Assembly (NCBI RefSeq): GCF_003590645.1
Contig: NZ_CP031834.1
Location: 3,844,501-3,908,500, forward strand
DNA length: 64,000 bases
Direction: 5' to 3'
From: Mesorhizobium sp. DCY119
GTDB taxonomy: Bacteria > Pseudomonadota > Alphaproteobacteria > Rhizobiales > Rhizobiaceae
A model generated the notes under the pieces. That model was not told the origin of the DNA, did not search any database, and was given only the letters and a program-made list of their open reading frames with translations. The position numbers and the translations under genes are program-made. Shown here piece by piece: positions 26,623 through 35,252 of the stretch; the stretch's first letter is position 1, and each line of letters begins with the position of its first letter.

Positions 26623-27438
26623 TTACCCCTTGACGGAACCCGCGGTCAGACCGCGTATGAAATACTTGCCGGCGACGATGTAGACGAGAAGTGTTGGAAG
26701 AGCCGCGATGATCGCCGCGGCCATGTCGACGTTATATTCCTTAACCCCGGTCGTCGAATTGACGATGTTGTTCAGAGCAACAGTAACCGGCTGCGAACCC
26801 GATTGGCTGAACGATATGCCGAACAGGAAGTCGTTCCAGATCTGGGTAAACTGCCAGATGATGGTGACAACGATGATCGGCAGCGACAGCGGTAGAAAGA
26901 TCGACCAGAAGATACGGAAGAAACCGGCGCCATCGATCTTGGCTGCACGAACCAACTCGCGCGGGACGGTAATATAGTAGTTCCGGAAAAACAGCGTCGT
27001 GAAGGCGACGCCGTAGATCACATGCACAAGGATCAATCCTGGGAGAGTGCCAGCGAGTCCCATCAGGCCCAGCATCCGCGCCATCGGCAGGATTACGACC
27101 TGGAACGGAATGAAGCAGCCCAGCAGCATGAGTGCGAAGAACAGGTTGGCGCCGCGGAAGCGCCAATGTGCGAAGACATAGCCGTTGATCGCCCCTATCA
27201 CGGTTGAAATGATCACGGCTGGTACCGTCATCAGCAACGAGTTCCAGAAGAACGGCCGCAGTCCTTCGCACTGTATGCCTGTGCAGGCACTCGACCAGGC
27301 GGTCCTCCACGCGTCAAAGGTAATCTGCCGTGGCAGCGAAATGAGACTGCCGGTTCGAATTTCCTCGAGGCTCTTGAGCGAAGTGGTGACCATGGCAAAA
27401 AGCGGCATGAGGTAATACAGCGCAAACAGCACAAGCAT
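26623..27438 (-). CDS. CUT1 sugar ABC permease 2, 5' end possibly frameshifted
   Basis: A 271-residue MalG-type inner-membrane permease with the coupling segment ELVRAAKIDGAGFFRIFWSI and C-terminal AGKYFIRGLTAGSVKG. In this frame the first start is the ATG at 27438, which places translation directly in transmembrane helix 1 with no ribosome site. An ATG at 27530 overlaps the previous permease's stop (ATGACTGA), a normal coupling arrangement. It opens a frame reading MTEQVLAFTLP...IGRVALRWVS, the expected cytoplasmic N-terminus, but in a different frame. A single missing base near 27440 would join the two. Either the gene carries a frameshift, the assembly has an error, or translation truly starts at 27438 with a shortened tail. 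Confidence 0.82.
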   Translation of the reverse strand: MLVLFALYYLMPLFAMVTTSLKSLEEIRTGSLISLPRQITFDAWRTAWSSACTGIQCEGLRPFFWNSLLMTVPAVIISTVIGAINGYVFAHWRFRGANLFFALMLLGCFIPFQVVILPMARMLGLMGLAGTLPGLILVHVIYGVAFTTLFFRNYYITVPRELVRAAKIDGAGFFRIFWSIFLPLSLPIIVVTIIWQFTQIWNDFLFGISFSQSGSQPVTVALNNIVNSTTGVKEYNVDMAAAIIAALPTLLVYIVAGKYFIRGLTAGSVKG

Positions 27439-27522
27439 CGCATGGAGACCCAGCGAAGCGCAACGCGGCCAATCCGGGCCTGTCGGCTGCGGACCGCCGG
27501 CAAGGTGAAAGCGAGGACCTGC

Positions 27523-28395
27523 TCAGTCATATTTGGCCCTGAGCTCTGAATAGAGGTATGGTACGATGATCGCGAAGACGACCATCATCATGACCACAGC
27601 GGACGATGCTGCCTGGCCGAGGTTGCCGCGCGAGAAGGCCATCGTGTACATATAGGTAGCAGGCATATCCGTGGCATAGCCTGGGCCGCCCCCGGTCAAC
27701 GCGATGATCAGGTCGAAGCTCTTGATCGCCAGGTGGACCAGCACGATGAAGGCCGACAGAAAGATTGGCGTCATCGAAGGGATGATGATGGCGGTGTAGA
27801 TACGCCAGGTCGGAATGCCGTCGACCTGCGCCGCCTTGATGATCTCCTCATCCACCGAACGGAGACCTGCCAGAAACAGCGCCATTACGAAACCCGAGGC
27901 CTGCCAGACTGCGGCCAGGACAACGGTGAAGATGGCCATCTTCGGGTCGACGAGCCAGTTGAAGGAGAAGCTTTCGAAGCCCCACCCCTTCACCATCGAC
28001 TCCAGACCGAGGCCGGGGTTCAGTATCCATTTCCAGGCGATGCCGGTGACGATCATCGACAGCGCCATCGGGTAGAGATAGATGGTTCGCAGCACGCCCT
28101 CGGCGCGTATGCGCTGGTCCAGCAAGATCGCCAATCCCAGGCCGATGATCATTGACAGCACAATGAACAGCGCACCGAAGATGTAGAGGTTGTTCATTGC
28201 CGTGTACCAACGCGCGGCCTCGAACAGCCTTTCATATTGGATGAACCCGTCGAATTCGTAGTTCGGCAGCAACCGCGACCGCGTAAGCGACACCCAGGCC
28301 GTCCAGCCGATGAAGCCGTAAACGAACACCAAAACCGCTGCAAAGGTCGGTGCGACAATGATCTTCGGCACGTGCCGTTCGAGCCAGTCGGCCAT
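27523..28395 (-). CDS. CUT1 sugar ABC permease 1
   Basis: A 290-residue MalF-type permease with about six hydrophobic helices and the coupling loop EEIIKAAQVDGIPTWRIYTAIIIPSM. The ATG at 28395 is chosen; a GTG at 28407 would add four residues. It forms the membrane channel with the permease encoded next. The similarity of the binding protein points to glucose or mannose as substrate. Its stop codon overlaps an ATG at 27530, the expected start of the second permease. Confidence 0.92.
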   Translation of the reverse strand: MADWLERHVPKIIVAPTFAAVLVFVYGFIGWTAWVSLTRSRLLPNYEFDGFIQYERLFEAARWYTAMNNLYIFGALFIVLSMIIGLGLAILLDQRIRAEGVLRTIYLYPMALSMIVTGIAWKWILNPGLGLESMVKGWGFESFSFNWLVDPKMAIFTVVLAAVWQASGFVMALFLAGLRSVDEEIIKAAQVDGIPTWRIYTAIIIPSMTPIFLSAFIVLVHLAIKSFDLIIALTGGGPGYATDMPATYMYTMAFSRGNLGQAASSAVVMMMVVFAIIVPYLYSELRAKYD

Positions 28396-28466
28396 GAAAA
28401 GTCTCACTCAAAAACAAAAACCCGCTCGGCACCGCATGGGCTCGCCGAGCTGAGTGCAAGTCGTCG

Positions 28467-29711
28467 TTACATCGAGTTGGCGATCGCCTCGGCCAGCATC
28501 TTCACCGCGTCTTCCGACGTCATGTCCGAATTGAAATGAGCCGTGACAACATCTGTGATCGCCCCAGCCTGAGCGCCACGCAAGGCCATGCCGTGGGCAT
28601 AGGAGGGAAGCAGGGAGCCGCTTTTCGCGGCAGCAGCCATATCCCCGGCCGAGAGATGTGCGCACATGTCGAACTTGTCGAGGCTAACGTCGGTTCGAAC
28701 CGGGATCGATCCCTTGTTCAGGTTGAACGTTTCCTGGAAGGACGGGCCGACGATCAGCTCTGCCAGAAGGTTCTGTCCCTGCTTCTTGTCCTCGCCCTCG
28801 ACATTGAACATTGCAAAACTGTCGACGTTGTAGAGAAACCCCTGACCGGGCGTAGGCGCGCACAGGAAATCCTTGCCCGGTTTCTTGCCGGCAGCAAGGA
28901 ACTCGCCCTTGGCCCAATCACCCATGATCTGGAAGGCAGCTTCGCCGTTCATCACCATCGCGGTGGCAAGGTTCCAGTCGCGTCCTGAAAAATTGCTGTC
29001 GACAAAACCGCGCAAGATTCTCATTTCATCGAACACGGCTTTCATCGTGTCCGAGGTCAGCGTTTCAGGGTCCAGATCGACCAGCGCCTTCCGGTAGAAG
29101 GCCGATCCACCTATCCCCAGCACCACCGTCTCGAACACGGTGGCGTCCTGCCAAGCCTGGCCGCCGTGAGCCAAGGGGGTAACGCCGGCGGCCTTCAGCT
29201 TCTCGGCCGCCGCATTGAATTCCTCCCAGGTCGTCGGCATTTTGATGCCGTTCTGCTCCAGGATAGCGGCATTGGCCCAGATAAAGTCTACCCGGTGCAC
29301 ATTGACCGGAGCTGCGCACCAGTGGCCGTCACACTTCATATGCGCGGCGATCGATTCCGGCAGGACATCGGCCCAATGCTGCTCCTCAGCGACGCCCGAG
29401 ATGTCGGCGAGCGCACCCTCCTCGTACCATTCCTGGATTGCCGGGCCCTTCAGTTGCACGGCCGTCGGCGGATTCCGAGCCAGGACCCGCGCCCTCAGCG
29501 CGGTCATCGCTGCGTCGCCGCCGCCACCGGCAACGGGCATGTCGATCCAGGTGCCGCCACGGCCCGCAAATTCCTCCTGGAGCAAGGCAACCGACTTCGC
29601 TTCACCGCCCGACGTCCACCAGTGCAGGACTTCGGCCTGAGGCTCTGCTGCGACGGAGCCGCCCGTCAACACAGCCGCGACCAGGACCGCCGACGCGGTG
29701 AGGTGTTTCAT
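28467..29711 (-). CDS. Glucose/mannose-type ABC sugar-binding protein
   Basis: A 414-residue periplasmic binding protein of CUT1 family. The Sec signal MKHLTASAVLVAAVLTGGS is followed by AEPQAEVLHWWTSGGEAKSV, the opening typical of glucose/mannose-binding proteins of the Pseudomonas GtsA kind. MPTTWEEFNAAAEKLKAAGVTPLAHGG and QIMGDWAKGEF are further family segments. The start at 29711 has GGGAGG upstream; an in-frame ATG at 29738 would put that site inside the gene. In Pseudomonas a GltR/GtrS two-component pair sits beside the gts operon, and the same arrangement is seen here. Glucose or mannose is the best guess for ligand, not a certainty. Confidence 0.88.
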   Translation of the reverse strand: MKHLTASAVLVAAVLTGGSVAAEPQAEVLHWWTSGGEAKSVALLQEEFAGRGGTWIDMPVAGGGGDAAMTALRARVLARNPPTAVQLKGPAIQEWYEEGALADISGVAEEQHWADVLPESIAAHMKCDGHWCAAPVNVHRVDFIWANAAILEQNGIKMPTTWEEFNAAAEKLKAAGVTPLAHGGQAWQDATVFETVVLGIGGSAFYRKALVDLDPETLTSDTMKAVFDEMRILRGFVDSNFSGRDWNLATAMVMNGEAAFQIMGDWAKGEFLAAGKKPGKDFLCAPTPGQGFLYNVDSFAMFNVEGEDKKQGQNLLAELIVGPSFQETFNLNKGSIPVRTDVSLDKFDMCAHLSAGDMAAAAKSGSLLPSYAHGMALRGAQAGAITDVVTAHFNSDMTSEDAVKMLAEAIANSM

Positions 29712-29835
29712 AGACTTGCCTCCCAATATCTGCCGCATCGAAAGGCGCGGCAGCCTACCATAGAACGGCAGTGTCCGAGGGCTATAACGAGCAGGGTAGA
29801 TCGTCCGTTTTGTCCCCCAAATTCTCCCCTCGCCT

Positions 29836-29853
29836 GTTACAAGGCGTTACAAA
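29836..29853 (+). promoter_or_regulatory. GTTAC-N5-GTTAC direct repeat (site A), between importer and two-component system
   Basis: GTTAC (29836-29840), AAGGC, GTTAC (29846-29850), AAA. The 7-base unit GTTACAA repeats with a 10-bp period. It lies 125 bp before the binding-protein start on the minus strand and 62 bp before the response-regulator ATG, so it can serve importer induction and autoregulation. Similar sites are at 17431 and 25455. Confidence 0.62.
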
Positions 29854-29914
29854 CCGCCGATCCTCTGGTGTATGGAAAAGGCGAGACGTAGCATCGGTTG
29901 TGGAGGAACGGCCA

Positions 29915-30652
29915 ATGGCGATCCCAAGGCTTTTGGTTGTCGACGACGATGTCGATATGCGCGACATGATGGTGGTGTTTCTGCAGAAGCATGGCTTCAT
30001 CGCGCTGCCTGCGGCCTCCGAATCAGACATCCGTTCAGAACTCGACAAGGGTCGCATCGACTTGATTCTGCTCGACGTGATGCTGGGGCAGGAGAACGGC
30101 GTGGGAATTTGCGAGCGGCTGCGCAGCGAACAGGAACTGCCTATTATCCTGGTTTCGGCGCTGTCGGCCGACCAGCATCTCATGGCCGGCTATGCCGTCG
30201 GCGCAGACGACTATGTGCCCAAGCCCTTCAATCCGGACTTGCTGCTGGCCCGCGTGCGAGCGGTTCTGCGCCGGACCCGCCGCAGTCCCTCATTGGCATA
30301 CCGCCGCGCGACAGGAACGTGGCGCTTTGCCGGCTGGCTCTATGACAGCAAGCGCGATGAAATCTACTCGCCGGCCGGCTATCAGATAATGCTGTCGCGC
30401 CGTGAGACCCGCCTGTTGAAGGTGCTTCTGGCAAATGCGCATGTTCCCCTCACCCGCGACGAGATCGCCGCAGCGCTCGACGTAACAGGCGACGGCAATA
30501 TCAATTCCGAGGCACAAGGCCGGGCGATCGACGTGCTGGTCGGGCGGCTGCGCTCAAAGATCGAAAGCAATCCGAAGCATCCCCAGTTGCTGCGGACCGA
30601 GCGCGGTGTCGGCTATATCTTCGGCGTCGATGTCGAGCGCATGGACAGCTAA
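29915..30652 (+). CDS. OmpR-family response regulator (GltR-like context)
   Basis: A 245-residue response regulator. The receiver has acidic residues VVDDDVDMRD, phospho-acceptor Asp54 in LILLDVMLG, Ser81 in ILVSALSA and Lys103 in YVPKPFNP. The C-terminal winged helix (about residues 140-240) has LSRRETRLLKVLLANAHVPLTRDEI and the recognition part RAIDVLVGRLRSKIE, ending in TERGVGYIFG. The ATG at 29915 follows a GGAGGA site by 7 bases; an in-frame start at 29771 would add 48 unrelated residues. It is followed by its histidine kinase and is divergent from a sugar importer. It probably binds the GTTAC direct repeats. Confidence 0.93.
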   Translation: MAIPRLLVVDDDVDMRDMMVVFLQKHGFIALPAASESDIRSELDKGRIDLILLDVMLGQENGVGICERLRSEQELPIILVSALSADQHLMAGYAVGADDYVPKPFNPDLLLARVRAVLRRTRRSPSLAYRRATGTWRFAGWLYDSKRDEIYSPAGYQIMLSRRETRLLKVLLANAHVPLTRDEIAAALDVTGDGNINSEAQGRAIDVLVGRLRSKIESNPKHPQLLRTERGVGYIFGVDVERMDS

Positions 30653-32102
30653 GGTGCGGCTGTCTCCTACCTTGCGGACCACGGTGATGCTGTGGACCGT
30701 AGCGGCCTTTGCATCAGGCCTTTTGGCCGGTGTTCTATGGTACGAGTCGCATGGGGCGTGGAAACGCCACCTTGCCGGCGCTTTCGCCACGGGCTTTCGC
30801 CTCTTTGCAGCATTGCAGGATGGCCAATCCAGTGTTGACGGCATCACCATCAAGGCGCTGGGACCTGCCGATGCGGCCATAGCGGACAAGGGAAACTTCG
30901 CCAGCGTCAGCGGTGTGCCTCAACCTTCGCTGGTGACGGTCGTTACCATTCGCGAGCCGGTGCCTGTCGATGTTTCCAGGCGAATTATCTCACTGGCTAT
31001 CATTTCGCCTGAAATACGCTATCCGGTGGCCGATCTGGAGGTACGCGAAAATCTGCCCCCAGCTGAAAAGCTGGCTGTCATCACCAAACTCCTTGCCACC
31101 TACTGCAGCGACTCCCTTGTGCTCGCGAAAAACGCCCAAGGAAACTGGTTCCGCCTCCAGGGAGGCGCGGTCTGGAGTTGCGCCGCTGCGCCGCGCGACT
31201 TCCGATTGGTTGCCGCCTTCATCGCGGTGCTTAGCCTCGCTGCCATCCTCACCAGTGTCGCAGATACGTCGCAGAAGTTTCGCTCTTTCGCTGAAGCATT
31301 GCGAAGCCGCCGCCGGGTCGGTGGCCCGGACAGCTATGTCGAGCATGGTCCGGCGGAGCTGCGCGAGATCGTAAGTGCCGTCAATTCATACATGGAAAAG
31401 GAACGTGCGCATCTGTTCAAGCGGGCCGAGGTGCTTTCCGGTGTCAGTCACGACTTGGGCGCCCCTGCCACGCGTCTGCGGTTGCGCGCCGCCTTGATCG
31501 TTGACGACGAGCTGCGGCGGCGGCTCGATGCAGACATCGACCAGATGATCGGTATGATCGAGAGCGTGTTGGCCTTCACACGGTCCGAGTTGAGCGATGA
31601 GGAACCACGCCGGCTATCTCTGACCGCACTCATCGAGGCGCTGGTCGCCGACTATCAGGATCTTGACCGTCCTGTTGAGTTGGAAACGCATCAGCCCGAG
31701 GTTATCGAAACAGCGGCATCGGTGTTCATGTCGAGCAAGGGCCACAGAACGCTCCCCGACGAACGTCGTCTCCTCGTCATCGCCCGGCCGATGTCCCTGC
31801 AGAGGGCTATCGTCAACCTTGTCGAGAATGCACTGAAATACGGACGTCGTGCGACAGTCCGGCTTAATGCAACATCAGCCATGGCCACGATCGAAGTCGA
31901 GGACGAGGGTGGCAGGATTTGCCTTGGGGATATCGAAAAGCTCGTGGCTCCATTCCAGCGCGGCCGAAACAGCGTCATGACGGAAGGCTTCGGGCTGGGC
32001 CTGACCATTGCCTCGACTATCGCCGAGCAGCATGGCGGGGGGTTGCAGTTTGAACAGGGCGATAAGGGGTTGCGCGTAAAGCTGACCATCCAGCGTGGAT
32101 GA
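30630..32102 (+). CDS. Sensor histidine kinase partner of the OmpR-type regulator
   Basis: A membrane histidine kinase of about 490 residues. A first transmembrane helix (TTVMLWTVAAFASGLLAGVLW) and a second (LVAAFIAVLSLAAILTSVA) bracket a periplasmic sensor of about 150 residues with a Cys pair (YCSDSL and VWSCAA) that may form a disulfide. Then come a HAMP-like stretch, the H-box LSGVSHDLGAPATRLRLR (His near 274), the N-box IVNLVENALKYG and the G-box GFGLGLTIASTIAEQHGG. The start is uncertain: ATG 30630 overlaps the regulator's end, GTG 30654 lies 2 bp after its stop, and GTG 30606 is also in frame. It presumably senses a sugar or hydrolysis product. Confidence 0.9.
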   Translation: MSSAWTAKVRLSPTLRTTVMLWTVAAFASGLLAGVLWYESHGAWKRHLAGAFATGFRLFAALQDGQSSVDGITIKALGPADAAIADKGNFASVSGVPQPSLVTVVTIREPVPVDVSRRIISLAIISPEIRYPVADLEVRENLPPAEKLAVITKLLATYCSDSLVLAKNAQGNWFRLQGGAVWSCAAAPRDFRLVAAFIAVLSLAAILTSVADTSQKFRSFAEALRSRRRVGGPDSYVEHGPAELREIVSAVNSYMEKERAHLFKRAEVLSGVSHDLGAPATRLRLRAALIVDDELRRRLDADIDQMIGMIESVLAFTRSELSDEEPRRLSLTALIEALVADYQDLDRPVELETHQPEVIETAASVFMSSKGHRTLPDERRLLVIARPMSLQRAIVNLVENALKYGRRATVRLNATSAMATIEVEDEGGRICLGDIEKLVAPFQRGRNSVMTEGFGLGLTIASTIAEQHGGGLQFEQGDKGLRVKLTIQRG

Positions 32103-32105
32103 CTC

Positions 32106-35100
32106 TCAGCTTGGCGTCACGCTGCTGACCTCCCGCTTATTCCTGCGCGCGCGCCATTCCTCGAAGCGCTGAAGGATCACGAACAGCGAGGGCACGAAGA
32201 GAATGGCAAGGCAGGTCGAGGCTATCATGCCGGAAAAGACCGTGATGCCGATCGACCTGCGGGCGCTGGCGCCGGCGCCCGTCGCCACCACCAGAGGTGC
32301 GACGCCAAGGATGAAGGCGAAGGACGTCATCAGGATGGGCCGGAAGCGGTTGCGCGCCGCCTCGATTGCCGCTTCCACGATGGGTGTTCCGGCCGCGCGC
32401 AAGTCACGAGCGACTTCGACAATCAGGATCGCATTCTTGGCCGACAAGGCAATGAGCAGGATCAAGCCGATCTGGACATAGAGATTATTGGCTATGCCGA
32501 TGCCATTGAGGACCAGAACCGGACCTATCAGTGACAATGGCGCGGCGAGCAGGACTGCGATCGGCGCGAACCAGCTCTCATACTGGCCTGCAAGAACGAG
32601 ATAGACGAGCAGAAGCGCCAGAGCGAACACCAGATAGATCTGGTCTGTGACGAGTTTCTCCTGGAAAGACAGCGCGGTCCACTCGAAGCCGGTGCCGCTT
32701 GGCAAAGTGTCAGCTGCAATCTCCTCCATCAGCTTTATCGCCTGGCCTGACGAGAAATCAGATGCCTGCACGCCGATGATCGACGCTGAAGGGTAAAGAT
32801 TGTAGAGACTGATGAGCGAGGGACCAATGCTCGGCGTGACAGTCAGCAAGGTCCCGAGTGGGATCATGTCGCCGTTCTGGTTGCGCACCGTCAGGCTGCC
32901 GATATCCTCGGGTGACCGGCGGAACTGTGAATCGCCCTGCACGTAGATCTGGAACACGCGCCCGAATTTGTTGAACTGGCTGACATAGCTGGAACCGAGA
33001 TAGCCGGCGAGCGTCTGGAAGACCGCGTCCGTGGTCAGCCCGAGATTCTGCACTTTCTCGCGGTCAATATTGACGGTGTATTGCGGAACGTTGGCGCGGA
33101 AGGTGGCCGATACGCGCTGGATACCCGACTGCGTTTCCGCCGTCTTCACCATGGCATTGGCTGAACCCTGTAGCTTGGCAAGGTCGAAGCTGCCGTCGCG
33201 AAGCTCGACCTGCATGGTGAAGCCGGCGGCGTTGCCGATGCCCTGGATCGGCGGCGGCGGCAGCACCAGAACACGCCCGTCCGCCATGTCGGAAAGGCTT
33301 GCGTTGAGCGTGGCGTAGAGCGAGGCAAGATCCTCGCCCTTGCCGCGCAGGCTCCAGTCCTTGAGGATGATGTAGGCAACGCCGGCATTGGCAAGCGAGG
33401 AGTTGTTGTCGAGAGCCGAGATGCCGGCGATCGTCACGACCTGGTCGACGCCGGGGGTCGCCTTGGCGATCTTCGAAATCTGCTTCAACGTCTCCTGGGT
33501 ACGACCCAGTGCTGCGCCATCGGGTAACTGCACGGAGGCGAGCAGATAGCCCTGGTCTTCGATCGGTATGAAGCCCGTTGCGACCCGCGACATGCCATAG
33601 CCGGCCGCGCCGATGATGAGGAGCGCGATCACGCCCATTATGGCGCTGTGCCGCACCATGGCGCCGATCAATCGGGCGTAGCCATTCTCCATGCACTGGT
33701 AGATGGCGTTGAAGCCACGATAAAAGAAGTTGCGCTGGTCCGGTGGCACTGGAGGCCTGAGCCAGAGTGCGCACTGGGTCGGCTTCAGCGTCGCCGCATT
33801 GATGGCGCTTATCAGAGCAGTCGCCGCAATCACCAGCGCGAACTGCGCGTAGATTTCGCCTGTGAGCCCTTGCAGGAATGACGCCGGCAGGAACACCGCC
33901 ATCAAAACGAGCGTGATGCCGATGATCGGCCCGAATAGCGTTTTCATGGCCGCAATCGCCGCGTCATGGCTCGACATGCCGCGCTCCAAATTGTGGCTGG
34001 CACCCTCAACCACGACGATGGCATCGTCGACGACGATGCCTATTGCGAGCACGATGGCGAAGAGCGTCGAAAGATTGACGGAGAAGCCGAGCGCTGCCAT
34101 CGCCGCGAACGCGCCGATGATCGTCACCGGCACGGTCGTTGCCGGCACCAGCATCGCCCGCCAATCCTGCAGGAAAACGAGGATGACGATGAGCACCAGC
34201 ACGGCCGCTTCGATCAGCGTCTTGTAGACCTCGTGAATCGCCTGGCTGACGAAGATCGTGGTGTTGAAGGGGATCGAATACGCCATGCCCTGGGGAAACT
34301 CGCCCGCCAGTTCCTTCATCCTGGCCTCGACCCTTCCGGCAACGTCGAGCGCATTGGCGCCCGGTGACAGGAAAATGGCCATGCCCGCCGCCGGCTGGTC
34401 ATCGACCGTGAAGAACTGGCCGTAAGTCTGGGCGCCGAGCTCGACACGGCCGACGTCGCGCACGCGTGTCAGGTCGCCGGCAGTGCCGGTCTTGACGACC
34501 ACAGCACCGAACTGTTCCGGATCGTCGAGCCGGCTCTGCACTTCGATCGTGTACTGGAAGGACTGGTTGTCGGGCGCGGGCGGCGCACCAACCTGGCCCG
34601 CGGTGACCTGCTCGCTTTGCTGCCCCAGCGCCTGGATCACGTCCTGAGCGGTCAGGCCGCGCGCCCTCATCTTCTCGGGATCGAGCCAGACGCGCATGGA
34701 ATACTGCCCAGCGCCGAACACGTTGATGTTGCCGACACCGGGCAACCGGGCAAGCTCGTCCTTCAGGCGTATGGTTGCGTAATTGCTGAGAAAGAGGCTG
34801 TCATATTTGCCCTCCGGCGAAGTCAGCGTCACGATCTCGAGGATCGCGGTCGATTTCTTCTGCACGACAACGCCCTGCACCTGCACGGCCTGTGGCAGAC
34901 TGGCCAGGGCGGCAGACACGCGGTTCTGCACCAGCACCTGCGCCTGATCGAGATCCGTGCCGATGGCGAAGGTGACTGTAAGATTGTAGCTGCCATCCGA
35001 GGCGGCAAAGGACTGCATGTAGATCATGCCTTCGACGCCGTTGACCTGCTGCTCGATCGGCAGCGCCACCGTGTCGATGACGGTGCGGGCGCTCGCGCCC

Positions 35101-35252
35101 GGATAGCGGGTGGTCACCGAAACGGTCGGCGGCACCACGTTCGGATATTGCGCGACCGGCAAGGCAAAGAGCGAGACGATGCCGACGACGAGCGTGAGGA
35201 TGGCAATGACGTTTGCCAGGACGGGCCGCTCGATGAAGAACTTGGAGATCAT
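32106..35252 (-). CDS. RND efflux transporter, HAE1 (AcrB/MexB) family
   Basis: A 1048-residue inner-membrane drug/proton antiporter. It begins MISKFFIERPVLANVIAI and has the duplicated layout of 12 transmembrane helices and two large periplasmic loops. The proton-relay pair is intact in GIVVDDAIVVVE. Full length matches AcrB/MexB. It overlaps the adaptor gene by ATGA. No outer-membrane channel gene is adjacent, so a TolC-like protein encoded elsewhere would complete the pump. Substrates are unknown. Confidence 0.96.
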   Translation of the reverse strand: MISKFFIERPVLANVIAILTLVVGIVSLFALPVAQYPNVVPPTVSVTTRYPGASARTVIDTVALPIEQQVNGVEGMIYMQSFAASDGSYNLTVTFAIGTDLDQAQVLVQNRVSAALASLPQAVQVQGVVVQKKSTAILEIVTLTSPEGKYDSLFLSNYATIRLKDELARLPGVGNINVFGAGQYSMRVWLDPEKMRARGLTAQDVIQALGQQSEQVTAGQVGAPPAPDNQSFQYTIEVQSRLDDPEQFGAVVVKTGTAGDLTRVRDVGRVELGAQTYGQFFTVDDQPAAGMAIFLSPGANALDVAGRVEARMKELAGEFPQGMAYSIPFNTTIFVSQAIHEVYKTLIEAAVLVLIVILVFLQDWRAMLVPATTVPVTIIGAFAAMAALGFSVNLSTLFAIVLAIGIVVDDAIVVVEGASHNLERGMSSHDAAIAAMKTLFGPIIGITLVLMAVFLPASFLQGLTGEIYAQFALVIAATALISAINAATLKPTQCALWLRPPVPPDQRNFFYRGFNAIYQCMENGYARLIGAMVRHSAIMGVIALLIIGAAGYGMSRVATGFIPIEDQGYLLASVQLPDGAALGRTQETLKQISKIAKATPGVDQVVTIAGISALDNNSSLANAGVAYIILKDWSLRGKGEDLASLYATLNASLSDMADGRVLVLPPPPIQGIGNAAGFTMQVELRDGSFDLAKLQGSANAMVKTAETQSGIQRVSATFRANVPQYTVNIDREKVQNLGLTTDAVFQTLAGYLGSSYVSQFNKFGRVFQIYVQGDSQFRRSPEDIGSLTVRNQNGDMIPLGTLLTVTPSIGPSLISLYNLYPSASIIGVQASDFSSGQAIKLMEEIAADTLPSGTGFEWTALSFQEKLVTDQIYLVFALALLLVYLVLAGQYESWFAPIAVLLAAPLSLIGPVLVLNGIGIANNLYVQIGLILLIALSAKNAILIVEVARDLRAAGTPIVEAAIEAARNRFRPILMTSFAFILGVAPLVVATGAGASARRSIGITVFSGMIASTCLAILFVPSLFVILQRFEEWRARRNKREVSSVTPS

